From JARYMI01 sp037444845 (GTDB taxonomy: Bacteria; Acidobacteriota; Aminicenantia; Aminicenantales; UBA8522): a stretch of DNA of 64,000 nucleotides. The notes under the pieces were generated by a model. That model was not told the DNA's origin. It ran no database searches and saw only the letters and a program-made list of their open reading frames with translations. The position numbers and the translations under genes were made by a program. The stretch is from contig JBBILQ010000003.1 in the NCBI GenBank assembly GCA_037444845.1, positions 1-64,000 on the forward strand, read 5' to 3'. Shown piece after piece: positions 60,045 through 64,000 of this stretch. The first letter of the stretch is position 1. Every line of letters starts with the position of its first letter.

Positions 60045-60077
60045 TCCTGTCCTGAGTCTGAATTTTTTCTGCGGAAG

Positions 60078-61163
60078 TTGAAGACTGTCCGAATTTTTGC
60101 GCTGGCCGGGTTTATTGTCTTCGTTCTTTCGTGCCAGACGCCGGCGGTCCCTCCAGAAGTCGGTCAGGCTCGTGAGCAGGAAAACAACCTCTGGAGGGCC
60201 GGCGCTGCCGTTTATGCGAAAGAGGAATACACCCAGTACTTGGCTTCTCTCCGCCTGGCCAAAGACAAGCTCATCAAAGAGAAGGCCAAGTTCGGCTGGT
60301 TTCGCAATTATAAAGAAGTTGAGGCCGCATTCCGGGAAGTCTTGACCCAAGGCCAAGCCCTGCTCCAGAGTGTAGAAGAAGAGAAAGCTCTCAAATCTCG
60401 GACCCTGTCGGAGCAGCTCGAAGCGCTGCGAGAACGCATCCAGAGAATCTGGAAACTCATTCTCACGATTAACGAAACTCAGGTTGTCCGGAGGAGTCTT
60501 GCCCAGGCCGAAGTCGCCATGATGGAGTCTGAGGCTCTTCTGAACAAGGAAAAGTATGCCGAAATCAGCAGAAAAATCGAGATCATCCAGTTCCATCTTG
60601 GTCAAGCGGAGGAAGCCGTCTTTTCCATTCTGGCCCGCTACGCTGACGAGGCCCAGGTTGAGACGTGGCGACGATGGGCGATGGAGACGATTGATGAATC
60701 CCGGAAAAAAGGGACAACAGCTATTCTTATCACCAAGCTCGACCGCACCTTGACCGTCTATAGAGCCGGGAAAGTCGCTGCTGTCTATAATATCGGGCTT
60801 GGAAAATACGGCTTGTCAGACAAGCTCTACGCTGGAGACGAAGCCACTCCAGAGGGGAGGTATAAGGTTATCAAGAAATTCCCCCAGAGCCGATTCCACA
60901 AGGCCCTGCTCATTGACTATCCGAATGACGAGGATAAAAAAGAGTTTTCTCAGGCCAAGAAAAAGGGTCTTATTCCTCCGCAAGCCGGAATCGGAGGGCA
61001 GATCGAGATCCACGGCGGAGGGGAGGACAGCTTGACCGGCGGTTGTGTAGCCGTCGAGGATAGCGTGATGGACAAGCTTTTTTCTGAGGTTTCCATCGGT
61101 ACTCCGGTCACCATCATCGGTTCCCTGGAGAGGGTGGCCGAGTTGCTGGCTTCTCTGAAATGA
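60078..61163 (+). CDS. L,D-transpeptidase with helical N-terminal region and lipobox
   Basis: 361 residues. A signal with lipobox-like VLSC ends near residue 19. A long helical region (about 25-205) is followed by a YkuD domain (about 215-350) with IHGGGEDSLTGGC, giving His312 and catalytic Cys323. It should form 3-3 cross-links or attach proteins to peptidoglycan. The start is TTG 60078, directly after GCGGAAG, with tight spacing, so an exact start is uncertain. The helical part resembles the neighbouring lipoprotein. Confidence 0.82.
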   Translation: MKTVRIFALAGFIVFVLSCQTPAVPPEVGQAREQENNLWRAGAAVYAKEEYTQYLASLRLAKDKLIKEKAKFGWFRNYKEVEAAFREVLTQGQALLQSVEEEKALKSRTLSEQLEALRERIQRIWKLILTINETQVVRRSLAQAEVAMMESEALLNKEKYAEISRKIEIIQFHLGQAEEAVFSILARYADEAQVETWRRWAMETIDESRKKGTTAILITKLDRTLTVYRAGKVAAVYNIGLGKYGLSDKLYAGDEATPEGRYKVIKKFPQSRFHKALLIDYPNDEDKKEFSQAKKKGLIPPQAGIGGQIEIHGGGEDSLTGGCVAVEDSVMDKLFSEVSIGTPVTIIGSLERVAELLASLK

Positions 61164-61172
61164 CCTGAAAAC

Positions 61173-61832
61173 ATGGCAAAGGTGAAAAAGGCAAGGAAAA
61201 AATTACTGCACAGGGTCCTGCTTGCATGTCTGGCCGTTTTTATTGTTTTAGAGCTTGTCGCTTACTATTTTGCCTGGCCAAGGCGCGCAGCCGATGAGAT
61301 AAAGGGAGAGAAGAAAACAGAGGGAGAGTCAGACCGCCGGCTGGCTGCCCAAAATTCTTCCCTCGAGCGGAGGATCAAGACACTCGCCCCGCGGGGAATT
61401 TACATCGTGGTTGACTCGGGGAACAACATCCTTAACCTTATGAGAGGCCCGGAGAACCTGCGCCGGGTTGTCGTTTCCTGTGGCAGCGGAAGCATCCTCG
61501 AAGAGCCCGGAGGCCGCCGGCGCTGGGTTTTTGACACGCCGAGAGGTGGGTTTTATATCGAGTCCAAGGTCAAGAACCCCGACTGGATCAAGCCCGACTG
61601 GGCCTTTATCGAGGAAGGCGAAAGAATTCCCAAAGACCCGCGAGAAAGAGTCGAGTCCGGCGTGCTCGGAGAGTACGCCCTTGGTTTCGGAGATGGTTAT
61701 TTCATCCATGGGACTCTTTACACCCGGCTCCTCGGCCGGAGTGTCACCCATGGCTGCATCCGGGTCGGCGATGAAGACCTAAAGGTCATATTTGAAAAGG
61801 CCTCGATTGGGACAAAGGTCTTCATTTATTAG
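61173..61832 (+). CDS. Membrane-anchored L,D-transpeptidase
   Basis: 219 residues: an N-terminal helix (about 12-34), a short linker, then a YkuD domain with FIHGTLYTRLLG and SVTHGCIRV, giving His179, Ser190, His193 and catalytic Cys195. All catalytic positions are intact. It starts 10 bp after the upstream transpeptidase gene ends, so the two are co-transcribed. TAG stop. Confidence 0.87.
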   Translation: MAKVKKARKKLLHRVLLACLAVFIVLELVAYYFAWPRRAADEIKGEKKTEGESDRRLAAQNSSLERRIKTLAPRGIYIVVDSGNNILNLMRGPENLRRVVVSCGSGSILEEPGGRRRWVFDTPRGGFYIESKVKNPDWIKPDWAFIEEGERIPKDPRERVESGVLGEYALGFGDGYFIHGTLYTRLLGRSVTHGCIRVGDEDLKVIFEKASIGTKVFIY

Positions 61833-61843
61833 ATGCACTGACA

Positions 61844-62467
61844 ATGCGCGTAAAACTCCTCCTTGTGTTGACTGTGATAGGTTACAGCTTTTCTGTTGCA
61901 GGCGAAAAAAGCCTGTCCCCAGGACTCAAGAACCAGCTTCTCATAGAAGAGCTGGCGCTTGCCAGGGCCCCTTCTTCCTATTTTGTCGTCGACCTTCAGA
62001 CCAGAATAGTCCAACTCAAAGCCAGCGGCCTGACGCTCCGGGAATGGAAAGTCGACCGCCTGAGACGGTGGGGGGACGCGGTTCCGCTCCGGGCTGTCGG
62101 TATTGAAAAAAAGAGCGCTCTCTTTGCGCCCAAGCGGAAAAAAATCAAGCCTGGAGCTAACCAGGAAAGAGAAACGCACGAGCTCGAAGTTCTTGAATTA
62201 AAAGATATGCCTTCGTCTTTTAGCCTCTGCCTGGACAGAGGTCTGTCCATTTATATTAGGCACAGGCCGGATACTTTCTTGTCAAGAGCCTGGGAAATCG
62301 GCGGCTTTTTGAGATGGTATACCTGGATTCCGCTGAAAAACCTTTGGTTTGAAGTGAAAAAGAAGCCGCTAACAGCACTGGACATCAGAGTATTAAATAA
62401 AGAAGAAGCCAAGTCCCTTTATTGGGCGCTTTTAGAAGGTCACAAGGGTTTGATTTATCCTTTTTGA
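61844..62467 (+). CDS. Secreted companion of the L,D-transpeptidases, no catalytic motif
   Basis: 207 residues with a signal peptide (about 1-19, SFSVAG-E). The start of the mature part (SSYFVVDLQTRIVQLKASG) resembles the first beta-hairpin of the transpeptidase domain next door (IYIVVDSGNNILNLM), but the SxxHGC motif is absent. The remainder, with RAWEIGGFLRWYTWIPL, is unfamiliar. It may be a degenerate transpeptidase or a regulator; this is inference. It lies 11 bp after its neighbour, so it is in the same operon. Confidence 0.6.
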   Translation: MRVKLLLVLTVIGYSFSVAGEKSLSPGLKNQLLIEELALARAPSSYFVVDLQTRIVQLKASGLTLREWKVDRLRRWGDAVPLRAVGIEKKSALFAPKRKKIKPGANQERETHELEVLELKDMPSSFSLCLDRGLSIYIRHRPDTFLSRAWEIGGFLRWYTWIPLKNLWFEVKKKPLTALDIRVLNKEEAKSLYWALLEGHKGLIYPF

Positions 62468-62516
62468 TAAAAATAACACTACAAGCAAAAGTAAGTTCAA
62501 AGAACGCGAATAATAC

Positions 62517-62545
62517 TTGACAAAAATATACTCAAATTTTATACT
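62517..62545 (+). promoter_or_regulatory. Promoter for dnaK
   Basis: TTGACA (62517-62522), a 17-bp spacer and TATACT (62540-62545). No CIRCE inverted repeat is visible between it and the gene; AGGAGG precedes the ATG. Confidence 0.7.
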
Positions 62546-62572
62546 ATAAGCTGACTAAATTAGGAGGTTAAC

Positions 62573-64000
62573 ATGGCTAAAATAATAGGTATTGACCTCG
62601 GCACAACTAATTCAGTTGTCGCCATCATGGAAGGCGATAAAGTGACTGTCATCCCTAACGAAGAGGGAGGAAGGACCACGCCCTCGGTTGTCGCTTTTAC
62701 AGCCAAAGGCGAGAGGCTGGTCGGACAGGTCGCTAAAAGACAAAGGGTGACTAACCCCGAAAATACGATCTACTCTATAAAAAGATTCATGGGGAGACGG
62801 CATGAAGAGGTTGGCCAGGAAATCAAGCAAGTGCCGTTCAAGGTCACTCAGGCGCCCAACGGAGACGTGAGGGTCGAGGCTTCAGGAAAGCAGTACGCTC
62901 CTCCGGAAATTTCGGCGATGATCGTGCAAAAATTGAGAAAAGCGGCAGAGGACTATCTGGGTCACCAGGTCGAGAAAGCCGTGATTACTGTCCCGGCCTA
63001 TTTCAATGACAGCCAGCGCAAGGCTACAAAGGACGCCGGCCGTATCGCCGGTCTTGATGTGGTCAGGATCATTAATGAGCCGACAGCAGCAGCTCTTGCC
63101 TACGGGATGGATAAAAAGAAGGATCAGACCATCGCGGTTTATGATTTTGGCGGCGGCACCTTTGATATATCAATCCTGGAGGTCGGTGAAGGAATCGTTG
63201 AAGTCAAGGCCACAAACGGCGACACTCACCTCGGCGGCGATGATATTGACCAGAGAGTTCAGGACTGGATTGTCGCAGAGTTTAAAAAAGAATCTGGAAT
63301 AGACTTAACCAAGGACAGGATGGCCCTCCAAAGGCTTAAGGAAGCAGCGGAAAAGGCCAAGGTCGAGCTCTCCACAACCATGGAGACGGAGATCAACCTT
63401 CCCTTTATTACAGCCGATGCGTCTGGACCCAAGCATCTGTTGATGAAACTCACCCGGGCCAAGCTGGAGCAGCTCGTCGAGGACATCGTCCAGAGGTCGA
63501 TCGGACCCTGCAAACAGGCTTTGGCAGATGCCAATTTTAAGCCGGAGGACATTGATGAAGTTATCCTGGTCGGCGGCCAGACCCGCATGCCCCGGATCCA
63601 ACAACTGGTTAAGGATTTATTCGGAAAAGAACCGCACAAGGGAGTCAACCCCGACGAGGTTGTGGCTGTGGGCGCTGCTGTCCAAGGGGCCGTGCTGGCC
63701 GGAGACGTCAAGGACGTGTTGCTCTTAGACGTCACGCCTCTGACCCTGGGCATTGAGACCCTGGGCGGCGTTTTCACCAAGATGATTCTCCGGAACACGA
63801 CCATCCCGACCAAGAAGACCGAAATTTTCTCGACAGCCTCGGACAACCAGCCCAGTGTCGAGATCCATGTTTTGCAAGGAGAAAGAGACCTTGCCGCTTA
63901 TAACCGGACGTTGGGGCGATTCCACCTTGACGGGATTCCGCCGGCGCCGCGGGGCATTCCCAAAATCGAGGTCACGTTCGATATCGATGCCAACGGCATT
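62573..64000 (+). CDS. dnaK: Chaperone DnaK (cut by the window edge)
   Basis: The first 476 residues of Hsp70. The ATPase phosphate motifs [11 protein letters not shown] and [11 protein letters not shown] are intact, as are GGDDIDQRV and VGGQTRMP, and the substrate-binding domain begins with [10 protein letters not shown]. It refolds proteins with DnaJ and GrpE, neither seen in the window. There is no stop codon before the edge. A strong sigma70 promoter and AGGAGG precede it. Stop and C-terminal lid lie outside. Confidence 0.97.
   Translation, partial: MAKIIGIDLGTTNSVVAIMEGDKVTVIPNEEGGRTTPSVVAFTAKGERLVGQVAKRQRVTNPENTIYSIKRFMGRRHEEVGQEIKQVPFKVTQAPNGDVRVEASGKQYAPPEISAMIVQKLRKAAEDYLGHQVEKAVITVPAYFNDSQRKATKDAGRIAGLDVVRIINEPTAAALAYGMDKKKDQTIAVYDFGGGTFDISILEVGEGIVEVKATNGDTHLGGDDIDQRVQDWIVAEFKKESGIDLTKDRMALQRLKEAAEKAKVELSTTMETEINLPFITADASGPKHLLMKLTRAKLEQLVEDIVQRSIGPCKQALADANFKPEDIDEVILVGGQTRMPRIQQLVKDLFGKEPHKGVNPDEVVAVGAAVQGAVLAGDVKDVLLLDVTPLTLGIETLGGVFTKMILRNTTIPTKKTEIFSTASDNQPSVEIHVLQGERDLAAYNRTLGRFHLDGIPPAPRGIPKIEVTFDIDANGI

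Noticed and set aside
1..64000. Search for CRISPR arrays, insertion sequences, phage genes, rRNA and tRNA
   Set aside because: No direct-repeat arrays, transposase or integrase frames, or RNA gene motifs were seen by reading; the gene order looks like stable core chromosome.

Overview
This 64 kb window is dense, uninterrupted bacterial chromosome. I see no tRNA or rRNA gene, CRISPR array, insertion sequence or prophage. The cell is Gram-negative and diderm: there is a BamD lipoprotein, a TonB-dependent receptor, an ExbD, several outer-membrane barrel proteins and L,D-transpeptidases. Central metabolism looks respiratory and acyl-CoA/amino-acid oriented (AcnB aconitase, isocitrate dehydrogenase family, split methylmalonyl-CoA mutase, acyl-CoA dehydrogenase, malic enzyme, complex I). 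My best inference is an uncultured Acidobacteriota/Aminicenantota-like lineage. No marker here proves this, and the window could be a metagenome-assembled contig.

Layout. 1-7.4 kb: an isocitrate-dehydrogenase-family gene diverges from acnB; then an SDR, an 85-residue EF-Tu domain-2-like protein, the two-piece B12-dependent mutase and an M23 peptidase. 7.4-11 kb (minus): def-fmt and an OPT-family transporter. 11.1-16.4 kb: the rod-shape operon mreB-mreC-mreD-mrdA-rodA, in which the PBP2 frame is broken by one in-frame TAG. 16.5-25 kb: radical-SAM/DUF2344 protein, acyl-CoA dehydrogenase, an orphan exbD, TIGR04076-like and ACT-domain proteins, a glutamine amidotransferase, a PKD-type envelope protein closed by a perfect terminator, and an RmlD-like reductase. 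25-31.2 kb (minus): nusA-infB-DUF503-rbfA-nrnA-truB, then two tandem DUF507-type genes. 31.6-40.7 kb: one hypothetical plus-strand gene, then a nine-gene minus-strand operon PASTA-rpe-epimerase-bamD-barrel-subtilase-recN-C_GCAxxG-miaB.

40.7-49.3 kb: a possible small transcript, threonine aldolase, a membrane FeS/CCG-domain oxidoreductase, a TonB-dependent receptor coupled to a small barrel protein, and a lone dihydrolipoyl dehydrogenase. 49.3-57.7 kb: nuoABCDEFGHI, ending without nuoJKLMN and coupled to a metallo-beta-lactamase-fold gene. 57.7-64 kb: malic enzyme, an envelope cluster (lipoprotein, two L,D-transpeptidases, a cysteine-less companion), and the start of dnaK.

The points most worth a second look are the amber codon inside the PBP2 gene, the truncated complex I operon with an altered NuoD C-terminus, the L,D-transpeptidase cluster, and the possible small RNA at 40.77-40.91 kb. 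Promoters were called by eye from -35/-10 similarity and have not been tested.
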